The translations under genes and the position numbers were made by a program. 64,000 nucleotides of DNA from assembly GCA_016703225.1 (NCBI GenBank), contig JADJCM010000003.1:124001-188000 (forward strand). Reading direction: 5' to 3'. This document shows positions 19,525 to 29,700 of the stretch, one piece after another. Each line of letters opens with the position of its first letter. The first letter of the stretch is position 1. The notes under the pieces were generated by a model. It was given only the letters and a program-made list of their open reading frames with translations. It searched no databases and was not told where the DNA came from. The DNA comes from Lysobacterales bacterium. Its GTDB lineage: Bacteria > Pseudomonadota > Gammaproteobacteria > Xanthomonadales > Ahniellaceae.

Positions 19525-20742
19525 ATGCTGAACCGGGCTGATGTGCTGCGCGAGATCGAGGCCGAGGTCGTGCGTGCCGACGAGGCCGGCGAACGCTTCG
19601 CCCTGCTGCTGCTGCGCGTGCAACGTCACCGCGAAGAACAGCTGCTGTTCGGTGATTTCCTGAGCACCGCGGCGCGCACTCGCGTGCGTACGGCGCTGCG
19701 GCCGCAGGACCGAATCTTGCCGATCGGCGACAACGTCTTCGCCCTGCTGCTGCCAGCGTTGCGTGACAGCGGTCATGCGCTGCTCGCGGCGAACCGCCTG
19801 GTGCGTGCGTTCCGTGAACCGCTGCTGGTCGGCGATCGACTGCAACAGGCGTTGCCGACGCTTGGTATCGCGATGTATCCGGAACACGGCGCCGCCGCTG
19901 AGCCGCTGTGCCGGGCCGCGGAGGCCGCGTTCGCGCTGGCGCTGACTTCGCGCGACCGCTATCAGTTGCACCAGCCGGAGCACATGCGCGCGCATCCGCC
20001 CTACGTGGACCTGCGCGAGGCCATCATCAACAATCGCCTGGAGGTGTTCTTCCAGCCGCTGTGGGACATCCGCGCCGCGCGCGTGATCGGCGCCGAATCG
20101 CTGGCGCGTTGGAACAGCGAAGTGCACGGCGCGATCAGCCCGACCGATTTCGTGCTGGTCGCCGAGCAGACCGGGCTGATCGAATCGCTGACACGCTGGA
20201 GCGTCAATACCACGCTGCGGCACTGCGCCACCGCGCGCGCTGCGGGACATCGCCTGCGCTTCTCGATCAACGTCTCGCCGCGCGTGTTCCACGAGCCCGG
20301 GCTGGTCGAGCAGTTCCAGAACTCGCTCGCGATCTGGGACGTGCCGGCCGCAGACGTGGTGCTGGAAGTGACCGAAAGCGCGGTGATGGAAGACCCAAGC
20401 TTGAGCGCGGTGGTGCTCGGTCAGTTGCGTGACCACGGCTTCGGCATCTCGATCGACGATTTCGGTATCGGCTATTCGTCGTTCGCCTACCTCAAGCGCT
20501 TTCCCGCCACCGAGTTGAAGATCGACCAGGAGTTCGTGCTCGACATCTGCAACAGCCCGCGTTCGGCGCGGCTGGTGCATTCGATGATCGACCTCGCGCA
20601 TCACCTTGATCTGACCGCCGTCGCCGAAGGCGTCGAAGATCAGCCGACTCTGGACCGCCTCACCGCGATGGGCTGCGACCTCGCCCAGGGCTTTTTCTTC
20701 GGCCGCCCGAAACCGGCGGCGGAGTTCATTGGCGGGTTGTAG
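19525..20742 (+). CDS. EAL-domain c-di-GMP phosphodiesterase with degenerate GGDEF
   Basis: 405 residues. The N-terminal 160 residues keep the GGDEF fold but the signature reads GDNVF, so cyclase activity is unlikely. The EAL domain appears intact: GAESLARW (EAL variant ESL), NVSPRVF, LEVTESAVMED, IDDFGIGYSSFAYL, LKIDQEFV, AEGVEDQ and the closing QGFFFGRP. It probably cleaves c-di-GMP to pGpG. ATG 19525 lies 16 bases after the HD-GYP stop, consistent with an operon. The gene ends four bases before the convergent PIN toxin. Confidence 0.9.
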   Translation: MLNRADVLREIEAEVVRADEAGERFALLLLRVQRHREEQLLFGDFLSTAARTRVRTALRPQDRILPIGDNVFALLLPALRDSGHALLAANRLVRAFREPLLVGDRLQQALPTLGIAMYPEHGAAAEPLCRAAEAAFALALTSRDRYQLHQPEHMRAHPPYVDLREAIINNRLEVFFQPLWDIRAARVIGAESLARWNSEVHGAISPTDFVLVAEQTGLIESLTRWSVNTTLRHCATARAAGHRLRFSINVSPRVFHEPGLVEQFQNSLAIWDVPAADVVLEVTESAVMEDPSLSAVVLGQLRDHGFGISIDDFGIGYSSFAYLKRFPATELKIDQEFVLDICNSPRSARLVHSMIDLAHHLDLTAVAEGVEDQPTLDRLTAMGCDLAQGFFFGRPKPAAEFIGGL

Positions 20743-20746
20743 GCGG

Positions 20747-21157
20747 CTAGGGCAGAAAGGCGTCGAGGCAGGCGCCGGTGCGCAGCCCACCGACCTGCGA
20801 GAAATGCGCATCCAGGGTGAGCAATGCGACGCCGTGCTCCAGCGCACTCGCGGCGATCCACAAGTCGTTGCTGGGTATCGGCGTGCCCTTCCGCCGTAGG
20901 GCGGCATAGACCAAGGCGTAGATGTCCGCGGTTGCCGCGGTGCTTGCAACCAGGCGCACGCGTGGTGAGCCCAGGAACAGGGTCAATTCGCGACGGTTGA
21001 CGGCCTCTCGCGTTCCCGCGGCGAACCCGGCGAGCAGTTCCGCGAGCACGGTGACGCTCACCAGGATCTCCGGCGCGTGGCGCAGCACTTCAATGATCGC
21101 GCTGTCGCCGCGCTTGAACGCGACGTATGCGTTGGTGTCGATTGCGATCGGACGCAC
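20747..21157 (-). CDS. PIN-domain ribonuclease toxin (VapC/FitB type)
   Basis: 136 residues from a GTG start. PIN acidic residues: D7 in IAIDTNAYVAF, E in TVLAELLAGF, and D in PSNDLWIAASALEHG. The form, with a roughly 130-residue length and an NDLWIAA motif, is that of VapC/FitB toxins. The start codon lies one base beyond the stop of the upstream ribbon-helix-helix antitoxin gene, so the two are translationally linked. It is the second PIN toxin of the window and is not closely similar to the one at 9803-10192. Confidence 0.88.
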   Translation of the reverse strand: MRPIAIDTNAYVAFKRGDSAIIEVLRHAPEILVSVTVLAELLAGFAAGTREAVNRRELTLFLGSPRVRLVASTAATADIYALVYAALRRKGTPIPSNDLWIAASALEHGVALLTLDAHFSQVGGLRTGACLDAFLP

Positions 21158-21158
21158 T

Positions 21159-21419
21159 CTACTTCCAGAGCGCCGGGTCGATTTCCGAAAACGCTGCGAT
21201 GCCATGCTCGAATTGGTACGCCTGGCGTGAAGTCCAGGTTCCGGCCAGCGCGTCCAGGTCTTCGTAGGTCTGCAACGCCGCCGCGCCGCGCAGCTTCGGC
21301 GCCTCTCCCTGCAGCAAACGCACCGCCAGCTTGTTCAAGCTGCTGCCCTCGCTCCGAGCCTGACGCTTCAGTCGGTCACCGGCCTTGCGATCGATTCCAC
21401 GGATACTCATGGTGGCCAT
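21159..21419 (-). CDS. Ribbon-helix-helix antitoxin (FitA-like)
   Basis: 86 residues, ATG at 21419 with GGAG eight bases upstream. MSIRGIDRKAGDRLKRQAR followed by EGSSLNKLAVRLL is the beta-strand plus two-helix pattern of FitA/Arc-type DNA-binding antitoxins. The C-terminal tail (RQAYQFEHGIAAFSEIDPALW) would bind and block the PIN toxin encoded directly downstream. Such complexes normally repress their own promoter. The upstream neighbour is dbpA, 50 bases away. Confidence 0.85.
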   Translation of the reverse strand: MATMSIRGIDRKAGDRLKRQARSEGSSLNKLAVRLLQGEAPKLRGAAALQTYEDLDALAGTWTSRQAYQFEHGIAAFSEIDPALWK

Positions 21420-21469
21420 GACATCACTCCGGCTGCATGTTGATGGCGGAAATGATAGCAGTGTGCGCC

Positions 21470-22849
21470 TCAATGCCCGATGCGGCGCACGCGGAAATTG
21501 CGGCCCTTGATCTTGCCGTCGCGCAGGCGATGCAGGGCGATGTCGGCGTGGCTGCGGGCGATGGCGACGTAGCTGCGGGTCGGGAAAATGTCGATCTTGC
21601 CGACCGCGTCCGCGGGCAGGCCGGCAGTGCCGGTGAGCGCGCCGAGCAGATCGCCCGGGCGCAGTTTGTCGGCGCGGCCGCCATCGACGGCCAGGGTCAG
21701 ATGCGTGCTCAGCAGCGGCAGCGGCTTGCCCTGCACGCGCGGCAGCGGCACCTTGGGCAGCGTGCGTCCGAGGTTCGCCTCGACGGTGTTGATGCGGCCC
21801 GCTTCGCGTGGCGTGAACAGCGTCAGCGCCAGGCCCTGTGCGCCGGCACGGCCGGTGCGACCGATGCGGTGGGTGTGTGCATCGGCGTCGCTGGCGACCT
21901 CGAAATTCACCACCATCGGCAGCTCCTTGATGTCGAGCCCGCGCGCGGCGACATCGGTGGCGACGAGCACGGTGCAACTGTGGTTGGCGAAGCGCACCAG
22001 CATCTCGTCGCGCTCGCGCTGGTCCAGGTCGCCGTGCAGGGCCAGCACCGAAAACCCGCAGCGCTCCAGCGACTCGGCGACATCGCGCGTGGCATGGCGG
22101 GTGTTGCAGAACACCAGCGCCGATTCCGGCCGGTGCGTGACCAGCAGGTCGATCAGCGCGTCGAGCTTGCGTTCGTCGCTGGCGACCTCGATGCATTGCT
22201 GGCTGATGTCGCTGTGCGCCGGTTCGGCATCGACCGTGATCGTTTCCGGATCGCGCTGGAACCGCTTCGAGATCTCGCGGATCGCATCCGGATAGGTCGC
22301 CGAGAACAGCAGCGTCTGGCGTTCCTTCGGCGCGGCCTTCAGGACCGCCGCGATGTCGTCGGCGAAGCCCATGTCGAGCATGCGGTCGGCCTCATCCAGC
22401 ACCAGCATCTGCAACGCCTTCAGCGGCAGCGCCTGCTTCTGGATCAGTTCGAGAATGCGCCCCGGCGTGCCGACCACGATGTGCGGCTCGTGCGCCAGCG
22501 AAGCGAGGTGCGGGCGCAGCGGCACGCCGCCGCACAGCGTCAGCACCTTGACGTTCGGCAGCGGTCGGGCGATGCGGCGGATCTCCTTGCTGACCTGATC
22601 GGCCAGTTCGCGCGTCGGGCAGAGCACCAGCCCCTGCAGTTGCACCGACCCGACATCGAGCATCTGCAGCAAGCCGAGCGCGAACGCGGCGGTCTTGCCG
22701 CTGCCGGTGCGCGCCTGCGCGATCACGTCGTGCCCGGCCAGGATCAACGGCAACGCCGCCGCCTGGATCGGCGTCATCTCAAGGTATTCAATCGACGCCA
22801 GCCCCTTGACCAGGGCCTCGCTCAGGCTCAGTTCGGAAAATGGATTCAT
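21470..22849 (-). CDS. dbpA: ATP-dependent RNA helicase DbpA (23S rRNA-stimulated DEAD-box)
   Basis: 459 residues. DEAD-box motifs in order: Q motif (EMTPIQAAALP), ARTGSGKT, PTRELADQ, GTPGR, LDEADRMLDMGF, SAT, VATDVAARGLD and HRIGRTGRAG. The C-terminal 75 residues (KLRPGDLLGALTGTAGLP, IDIFPTRSYVAIAR, KIKGRNFRVRRI) are the DbpA RNA-binding domain that recognises hairpin 92 of 23S rRNA, which separates this protein from other DEAD-box helicases. The role is 50S subunit assembly. The start at ATG 22849 precedes FSELSLSEAL, as in the family. Confidence 0.95.
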   Translation of the reverse strand: MNPFSELSLSEALVKGLASIEYLEMTPIQAAALPLILAGHDVIAQARTGSGKTAAFALGLLQMLDVGSVQLQGLVLCPTRELADQVSKEIRRIARPLPNVKVLTLCGGVPLRPHLASLAHEPHIVVGTPGRILELIQKQALPLKALQMLVLDEADRMLDMGFADDIAAVLKAAPKERQTLLFSATYPDAIREISKRFQRDPETITVDAEPAHSDISQQCIEVASDERKLDALIDLLVTHRPESALVFCNTRHATRDVAESLERCGFSVLALHGDLDQRERDEMLVRFANHSCTVLVATDVAARGLDIKELPMVVNFEVASDADAHTHRIGRTGRAGAQGLALTLFTPREAGRINTVEANLGRTLPKVPLPRVQGKPLPLLSTHLTLAVDGGRADKLRPGDLLGALTGTAGLPADAVGKIDIFPTRSYVAIARSHADIALHRLRDGKIKGRNFRVRRIGH

Positions 22850-22930
22850 GCCGACATGATCGCATGGCCGGCTGTCACGTACCTCCAGCGTTGCCGCCTG
22901 ATCCGCGCGCCTGCTCCGGCGGCTCGTTCG

Positions 22931-22967
22931 CGGTTATACGCACGTTTGCGTTGATTGCGTATAACCG
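22931..22967. repeat. Perfect 12-base inverted repeat before the nucleotidyltransferase gene
   Basis: CGGTTATACGCA at 22931-22942 is the exact reverse complement of TGCGTATAACCG at 22956-22967, with a 13-base spacer. It lies about 40 bases before the start of the GSU2403-type gene and also contains a TATAAC -10-like hexamer (22960-22965). It could be an operator or a cruciform end of the inserted segment. Confidence 0.6.
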
Positions 22968-23008
22968 ATGCGATAGATTCAAAACCGGTTGATCAAGCCG
23001 AGGCCGAC

Positions 23009-24060
23009 ATGATCCTGTACACGGCACTCACCAGTTCCGCACAAACTGCCTATGCACAACTGTTCGACGCCGCACAGGCTGCCGAATTGTCGCGCACGGT
23101 CGCGGACTTGCCGGGGACGTTCACGCGCAAGACTGTCAAAGGCAAGGACTACTGGTACTACCAGTTCCTTGATGTTTCGGGCAGCAAGCGGCAAGTCTAC
23201 GTGGGGCCCGACAGCGTCCGAGTTCACGCCTTGATCGATGCCCGCGCTCAGGCCGGAATGCGCGAGGCGTTGCCGCCTTTGGCTCAATCAGCGGAAGCCC
23301 TGGGGAATGCACCAATACTGGCGCGCCACTTCAAGGTGGCGCAACGCCTCTCGGACTATGGATTCTTCCGAGCGGGAGGCGTGCTCGTTGGCACGCATGC
23401 ATTTCTGTCTTTGGCAACATGCTTGGAATGCATTGGAGCGACGGGCAGAGAACCCAGGACGTCGACTTCGCGCACGCAGGCAGATCGATGTCGATCGCGC
23501 TTCCGGTTGATGCTGACATCGACGTGCACGCAGCGATCGAATCGCTGCAAATGGGGCTGCTGCCGATCCGCCATTCCGACGGCGCCGTCGGCGCCAGCTA
23601 CATCGATCCGCGCGAGCCCGATTTCCAGATCGATTTCCTGACGCCGCTGTATCGCGGCGGCCACGAACCGTACCTGCACCCGAAGTTGGGCATTCGCCTG
23701 CAACCGCTGAAGTTCATGGAATACCTGCTGGAGGACTTGCAGCAGGCGGTTCTGTTCTGCAAGTCGGGTGCCTGCATCGTCAACGTGCCGCATCCTGCCC
23801 GCTACGCGTTGCACAAGCTGATCGTTGCCGGCGAGCGGCCTGTAAGCCGGATTGCGAAGTCGAACAAAGACATCCTTCAGGCTGCGATGGCGCTCAGCGC
23901 GCTGAAAGAACTCGCCCCCGGCCAAGTGGAAGATGCCTGGAAGGACATGCTCGGGCGCGGGCCGGGCTGGGTCAGCCGCGTGCTGCGTGGGCGCGCGGCG
24001 TTGCAACGTGTCGCGCCGGAACTTGAACCGCTGAAGTGGCTGAAAGCAGCCGGTGAATAG
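23009..24060 (+). CDS. GSU2403-family nucleotidyltransferase-fold protein (one frameshift)
   Basis: The two halves are in different frames. The first (23009 to about 23410) reads MILYTALTSSAQTAYAQLFD and ends GGVLVGTHAFLSL. The second continues GNMLGMHW, then RTQDVDFAHAG, and runs to 24060. Joining them by restoring one base near 23411-23419 gives about 350 residues, the length I associate with GSU2403-type nucleotidyltransferase proteins. The GTHAF and TQDVDF strings are the GG and DxD parts of the fold. Biochemical function is not established; related folds act as nucleotidylating toxins. The break may be a true inactivation or a read error. The restriction endonuclease gene converges from the right. 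Confidence 0.7.
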
Positions 24061-24102
24061 CCGGAAGACGAGCTTGGGCGGCACGGGCTTGTGCACGCTG
24101 GT

Positions 24103-24879
24103 TCATGCCAAGGCGGCGAGCACCCGGCCGGCGAACTCCGCGAACAGGTTCCTGATGCTGGTGCTCGCGGACAGGGCGTGGGAGGCTGAACTGTCTCGTG
24201 CGGAAAGTTCCAGTGCCGCAGCGCTATAGAGTTGGCGTTCGACCAGTCGCTCGCAAAGAATCTGGTATCGCCGCGCATACGAGGCCGACTTGAATTCCGC
24301 GAACACCGGGAAGTTCGGTTCGTCGCAGCGCACCGAGCGCAATGATGCATCGCATTCTTCCAGCAACATCAGCCAGGCGAGAAAGGGCGGACGCGGGTCG
24401 GACTGGATCGCCGGATTCAGTAGCGCGGGCTGATACTCGGCCACCACGCTGCGGCTGCGGTGCGGGCCTGAACCATACGCGCCGTGGTGGTGGGCAACCC
24501 AGAGATCCGCAGCCGATCCGATCACTTCTTCACTGCGATTGTTGAAGTTGTTGCCGAACGATCCGACCTGGGACTTGAACTCGAACACCGCCACCAGTCG
24601 GTCCTCGTGGATCACGAGCACGTCCCAGTTTTTCGTCGCCCGGAAGAACCCTGGCAGCACCAGATCGGACTTGCGGGTGCGAACGGCTGCGGCGTCCAGG
24701 CCGCAATGCACCGCGACTTGCACGACGAGCCCGACGAAGCCGTCCATGTTCTTGCCGGCGAGCACGCCATCGCGCGAGCCGCCCTGGGACTTTCCGATGG
24801 CGGAGGCCCGGCCACGCCAGAACGCCGCAACCGCCCGGTTGACGCACTCGTCAAAGTCGGGCGGCAGCAGGCGGCTCAA
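24103..24879 (-). CDS. Type II restriction endonuclease, PaeR7I/XhoI family (predicted CTCGAG)
   Basis: 258 residues from a TTG start whose bases overlap the methyltransferase stop (TTGA). I recognise the PaeR7I/XhoI family by AGKNMDGFVGLVVQV, LPGFFRATKNWDVLVI, the catalytic-type core FEFKSQVGSFGNNFNNR followed by SEEVIGSAADLWVAH, and NFPVFAEFKSASYARRY. Family members cut CTCGAG; identical specificity here is an inference. E-x-K in the FEFKS strand is the likely metal site. CTCGAG occurs in this window (14339, 16475, 52787, 60970), so host DNA would need the linked methylase. The operon order is methylase then nuclease. Confidence 0.85.
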   Translation of the reverse strand: MSRLLPPDFDECVNRAVAAFWRGRASAIGKSQGGSRDGVLAGKNMDGFVGLVVQVAVHCGLDAAAVRTRKSDLVLPGFFRATKNWDVLVIHEDRLVAVFEFKSQVGSFGNNFNNRSEEVIGSAADLWVAHHHGAYGSGPHRSRSVVAEYQPALLNPAIQSDPRPPFLAWLMLLEECDASLRSVRCDEPNFPVFAEFKSASYARRYQILCERLVERQLYSAAALELSARDSSASHALSASTSIRNLFAEFAGRVLAALA

Positions 24880-26657
24880 GCGCGGAGCTTCCTGCGCGCG
24901 GTGGTGACCTGGGCCGCGTCGGCCTCGGTGCGGACCAGGTTCTGTTCTGCCGGTGTGAGGCCGAACAGTGCGAACACGGGCGCGTCGATGTCGTTCTGAT
25001 TCAGCGATTTCGACGCGGCAACGAGTTCGCTGCGGAGCGACAGCGGAACCTGCTGCCAGCGTGGAACCCGGATGCGGCGCAGGTATTGCGCCTGGAACCG
25101 GAGGAAGCCGCCGGCCATGCGCGTGCAGTAACTCGCCACGGTCAGGATGCTGATGGAAGACCGCAACACCGTCTGCAAAGCGCGGATGTCCCAATCCTCG
25201 GCGGTTACGAAATAGAGGTTGTGGTGCGGGTAGTAGTGGCCTTCATCGAGAACGACGGTCGAAGCGCCCTTGATGTCGGGAATCAACAGTTTGGGGCGCT
25301 GCACCAGTTCGGCGTAGACGCGATCGATCGTTCGGTACCAGCGATCACCGCTGCGCGCCGCGACATGACGTCCGGCGACGGCCTCGCGATGCCGGTCGAT
25401 GTAGGCCGCGAACTTCGGATAGGCAGCGAGCGGGGCAAGTCGGCCGTCCGTTTCGAATGGATTGACCAGGCCCTTGCCACCCCACTGAATGTGGCCATCG
25501 ACCAGATCTCGGGCCATCACCAGCGGCAGCTTGCGCGCCGATTCAATATCCAGCGCCTCGAAGTCGCCGATGAACACGCGGTCGCAACCGGTGGCGACGC
25601 CGATGCGGACCTTGCACCCCGCCTGCTCAATGGTGGGAAAGCGCGCTTCGATCTTTCGCAACAGGGCAAGGCGAGGCTCATCGTCGAACAGCCACGGCGC
25701 GTCACCGTATCCACCGAGCATGACCTGTTGCACCGCGTCGTCGTTGGCTGCCGGCGACGCGAGCCGTTCCGACAGTTCACCCAGCGCCATGGCCGATGCA
25801 GCGCCACGGGCGGCGATGCGCGTCGGCAGCGCGCTGACGCCGGGGAGGGCTGGGCGGCGAATGATGGTGATGGCCGGATAGGCGATGACATCGGCATGGA
25901 ACGCATCGACGCCCTCCATGTCGATGAAGTGCGTTACATGGAAGCCGGAAGCGATCTTGTTTCGCAACGGACCCCCGTACTTGTTCTTGAGCCAACGGTT
26001 CGCGCAGATGAAGCCGAGGGTGCCGTCGGACTTCAACAGATCGAGCGCGCGCTCGTAGAACGGCACATACAAGTCGGCGCGATCGTAAAGCGTGTTGAAG
26101 CGGGCGCGATACTCGCTGAGCAGAGCTGCGGGAATCCGCTCCTGCCGCACATACGGCGGATTGCCGACCACGAAGTCGAATTCGGTGCCAAGCTCGCAGA
26201 GCAGAAAGTCATCGCAGAGCAGCCATGTCTTGCAGAGCGAATGGGCCTCGGTATCACTGAGCCCGTTATCGCAGAGCAATGCAACCAATCGCCGGGTAGT
26301 GCGCGCGTGGTGCTCGCGGCTGAGTTCGACGCCGCGCACGGCCAACCGCAACGCGGTGAGGGACCGTGCAGGTTGCTGCCCGGAACGTCGGACCGACGCC
26401 AGTAGGCGGGAAACCGCCGGGACCAGGAAATCGCCGTCGCCGAACGAGGGTTCCAGCAATCGGTAGGTGCTTAGCGGACGGTTTGCGGTGTATCCGCTCA
26501 GGTCCAGAATGGCTTCAACGATCTCCACGCGGGTGAACACTGCGCCGCGGTCGGTCGCATCCGCCTCGGCCATGCTGCGCACGGCCTCGATCACATCGGG
26601 TGCACGCCATTCCGGACCGAGACTGTCGAACAGCGAAGCCATCTGGTGTGATTCCAT
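24876..26657 (-). CDS. Type II DNA adenine-N6 methyltransferase of the PaeR7I-type system
   Basis: 593 residues from ATG 26657 (MESHQMASLFDSLGPEW); ATG 26642 is an alternative. The SAM-binding motif I is represented by LLEPSFGDGDFLVPA and the catalytic motif IV by VVGNPPYVRQE, the N6-adenine methylase signature in the gamma order. The C-terminal half is a target-recognition region (ISILTVASYCTRMAGGFLRF). It protects the host from the coupled endonuclease, whose TTG start overlaps this gene's stop. A 37-base stretch of its 5' end (26595-26631) recurs with three mismatches at 30098-30134. Confidence 0.88.
   Translation of the reverse strand: MESHQMASLFDSLGPEWRAPDVIEAVRSMAEADATDRGAVFTRVEIVEAILDLSGYTANRPLSTYRLLEPSFGDGDFLVPAVSRLLASVRRSGQQPARSLTALRLAVRGVELSREHHARTTRRLVALLCDNGLSDTEAHSLCKTWLLCDDFLLCELGTEFDFVVGNPPYVRQERIPAALLSEYRARFNTLYDRADLYVPFYERALDLLKSDGTLGFICANRWLKNKYGGPLRNKIASGFHVTHFIDMEGVDAFHADVIAYPAITIIRRPALPGVSALPTRIAARGAASAMALGELSERLASPAANDDAVQQVMLGGYGDAPWLFDDEPRLALLRKIEARFPTIEQAGCKVRIGVATGCDRVFIGDFEALDIESARKLPLVMARDLVDGHIQWGGKGLVNPFETDGRLAPLAAYPKFAAYIDRHREAVAGRHVAARSGDRWYRTIDRVYAELVQRPKLLIPDIKGASTVVLDEGHYYPHHNLYFVTAEDWDIRALQTVLRSSISILTVASYCTRMAGGFLRFQAQYLRRIRVPRWQQVPLSLRSELVAASKSLNQNDIDAPVFALFGLTPAEQNLVRTEADAAQVTTARRKLRA
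26595..26631. repeat. Direct repeat copy 1 (inside the methyltransferase 5' end)
   Basis: This 37-base segment matches 30098-30134 in the same orientation, with three mismatches and a central run of 25 identical bases beginning TGCACGCCATTCCGGACC. It encodes SLGPEWRAPD of the methyltransferase. The two copies bracket the 1084-residue secreted-protein gene. Confidence 0.8.
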
Positions 26658-26733
26658 TCCGGTATTGCCACGGGGTGTGAGCAGGATATCAGTCAGGCAA
26701 CCGGGGTAACGCAGGCGAAGAGCCCCGCTCGAA

Positions 26734-29700
26734 TCACGGCCCCCCGCTACACGCACCGGGGCGGGAGAAGTTGAGTGTGCCGCTGCGGCCTGCGTACGGT
26801 CGCGCCAGTTCGCCTGGGTCGAACTGGTAGTCGAGCGTTGCGTGCTCGCAGTCGACCAGGGTCCAGGTCGCGGTGCCGATACGATGGGTATCGCTTGGTC
26901 GCACCGGTCCGTACGATCCCGCGGTCGCGCGGTAGATGGTCAGTGCGGCGCTGCCGTTGCTGGCCGGCGTCAGTGCGCCCTGCAGGACCAGCCAGTGACG
27001 GTTCGCCGTGCCGGGGTTCGCGCCGACGTCGGTCCAGTAGGTGAACCACGGCGCGAAGAACACGCCGTTGCCGTCGGCGGTCGCGGGCAACACGGCAGCG
27101 AGCAGGCCTTGGTCGCTGGCACCGGCGGCGACCCAGGCGCCGGACTGGCGTGTGTCGAAACCGCCGCGCGCCGGCCGCGTCGCCTGTGCTGCGATCTGGG
27201 TGCCATCGAGCAGGGCGCAGGTCTTCACGCGCGGACCGCTGCGAAGCAGGTGCACGACTTCCGTGACGGGCTGTGCACCAGAGGTGTCGGTGAGCACCAC
27301 TTCGGCGGCATCGCAGCCGTCGAAGCGGAAGGTTGCGCTGCCAAAGCGCGTGATCGTCGCATTGTCCGCTGCAGCGAAGCGACCGTCGGCAGTGTGATAA
27401 TGCGACAGGGTGATTTCGCTCGCGCCAGCGGACACGGTGCCCTGCATCGTCTCCCAATCGAGCAGTTCGCGTCGCGTCTCATTCGAGGTGTCACCGGCGA
27501 AGCGTGCGACGAACAGCGTGCGCGAGGAAGGCAGCCAGTCGATCACATAACCGCGATTGGTCTCGTTCGCGGCGGTGAACACGCCGGCAATCGCGCCGTC
27601 GTCGCCGTGTGGTGCGCGGCGTGGCGCGAAGGCGTCTTCGAGCGCCAACGCGAACGTTTCTTCGCGTCCAAAGGTGAACCCGTCGAGTCGCCCGCCGTTG
27701 ATGGTCGCGCCGCCCGCTCCGCAGTATTGCGGGCACCGCCAAGCATGAGACCCCAGTTCGCGACCGAGTGCGTCCCAGGTGCGCCAGACGATCGTTCCCC
27801 GGTCCGCGTACGTCAGGCCGAAGGCGCCCGCAGGACCGCGCAGCACGGCGCCTGGATACGGCATCGCGAGGGCGGGAGCGACGGGCTCTCCGGTCGTCGC
27901 GCTCAGGAACTGCATCTGGCGGGCGCCGGTGGAATCTCGCAGCAGCAACTTGACGTAGTCGGCGTCGGTCGACACCAGCGTCAGTGCGCCGGGCGTGACG
28001 GGGAAGTCGCGCAACCAGAGCTGCCTGAAGCTCGCGTCATGGACGCGTACCTGCACCGAAGTGGCACCCGACGTAGCCGGGGAGCCGAGTGACAACCAGG
28101 TGCTACGGTCGATGCGGTTGACGATCTGTTCGGTGCGCAATGGTGAGTCCGCGGGCAAGGGGTGCACCACCGGCGCTGCGGCATCGGGGTCCGATGTGAT
28201 CAATGCACTGTCCTGCTGGCGTTGTGCCAACGCGCCGTCGGCATCGAGCCAGACCGCCGTGCCGACACCGAGGTCGCGGCTCATCACCAATTCGCCACCC
28301 AGGTTCAGCAACCAGTGCTGCACATACAGCGCAACATCGCGAAACAGCAGTTCCAGTGCGCCGTTGCGAGCGATCACCCAGACCCTTTCGGTCGCCGTAC
28401 CGCTCAACAGGCGCGACAGCGACTGGTTGCCGGTGTCTTGGTGGTAACAGAGCACGCGCCGTTGCGGGTCGCTGCGGACGAAGCAGGCGTGGTCTGCAAC
28501 CAGCAGCAATTGCGACTGGTCCCCGGCGATCAGGCCACCGCTCGCACTTGTCCCGTAGGTATTGGGTAGCGGTCGGGTCCAGAGCACGTCACCGGAGCGG
28601 TTGACGCGGCTGAGTCCATTGCTCAACAGCAACAGCTGGTCGCCGTTTGCCAGAGCGCGGCTGCCAATCGGCGACGCAAGGGAGTAGCCCATTCCGTTCG
28701 GGTTGGTGAAGTCGATCATCGTCGATGTGTTCGATCCGTCGAAGACCTCGGCAGTGAATGGCGGTGTTGATTTCTCGAAGATGAGCGCAGAGCCATCGGT
28801 TCGGCGAACGAGATGCTCGATCCCAATCGATGTCAGAACACGACTGCTACCGTCATCGAGCGAGATCGCTTTGTTCAGTTGGCCGTATCTAGTGCAGATC
28901 GCCCAATGGCGGCCGCGCGGCGCGACGACGTGGCACCAGCGCATCTCTCCGTCGGTGTGATCCGTGAGCAAAGTGCCATCGGCTGCGAACAGACGCATGC
29001 GCAGGCCAGGTCGGGTCACCACGGCCAGCGTGCCGTCGTCGAACAGGTGCTGCGCGACAAAAGTCATCGGTTCTCGATCGGTGACATCGCGGCGCCAGAT
29101 CAAACGGCCGGACGAGTCGACCACGGCGATGTGAACGCCAAGCGTTTCGAAGGAGTAACTCATGGAACCGTTATCGTGCGACTGCCCGACGAAGTCGGTG
29201 AGTGCGACTGCGCCAGATCGATTGCTGGTCGCAAAAAGTGCATGCCGGAGATCCCATTCGGCATTGGTCGCGCTGGGAGCAGGCAGTTGATGGCGCCAGA
29301 GCACGCTGCCAGTTGCGTCGATCGCCGCGAACTGCGGTGCCGACGCGCTGCCCGCGGCCAACACTGCGCCGCTGCGGCTTGGCCAGGCAAACAGGCGCAG
29401 CTCGGTGGTGTCGGCCGCGACGGTCTGGGCGAAGTCGAGATGCCCGACCTGGCCGGATTCGGCGTGGACCGTTCCGACGGTCCAGGATCGCCAGGTAAAG
29501 TGCCAGACGCGTCCGTCGCGGTCGATACCGGTTTGCCACTGGGGTTCGATCCAGTCGCAGTCGAGACGCCAGGCCGTGGGCACGAAGCGCCAGCGCAGTT
29601 GGCCGTCGGCGGAACGTTCGCTGATGTCTCCTGAGTTGCAGCCGGCGCTGACCAGACCATGCGCGTTGCTGGACCCGAGCACGAGGCGTCGATCCCAAAA

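Noticed and set aside
17661..20949. Long minus-strand frames opposite the HD-GYP and EAL genes
   Set aside because: Low-complexity H/R/Q-rich translations with no domains, lying under well-supported c-di-GMP genes.
23009..24060. Programmed frameshift in the nucleotidyltransferase gene
   Set aside because: There is no slippery heptamer with a downstream stimulator at 23411-23419. A lost base or read error is simpler.
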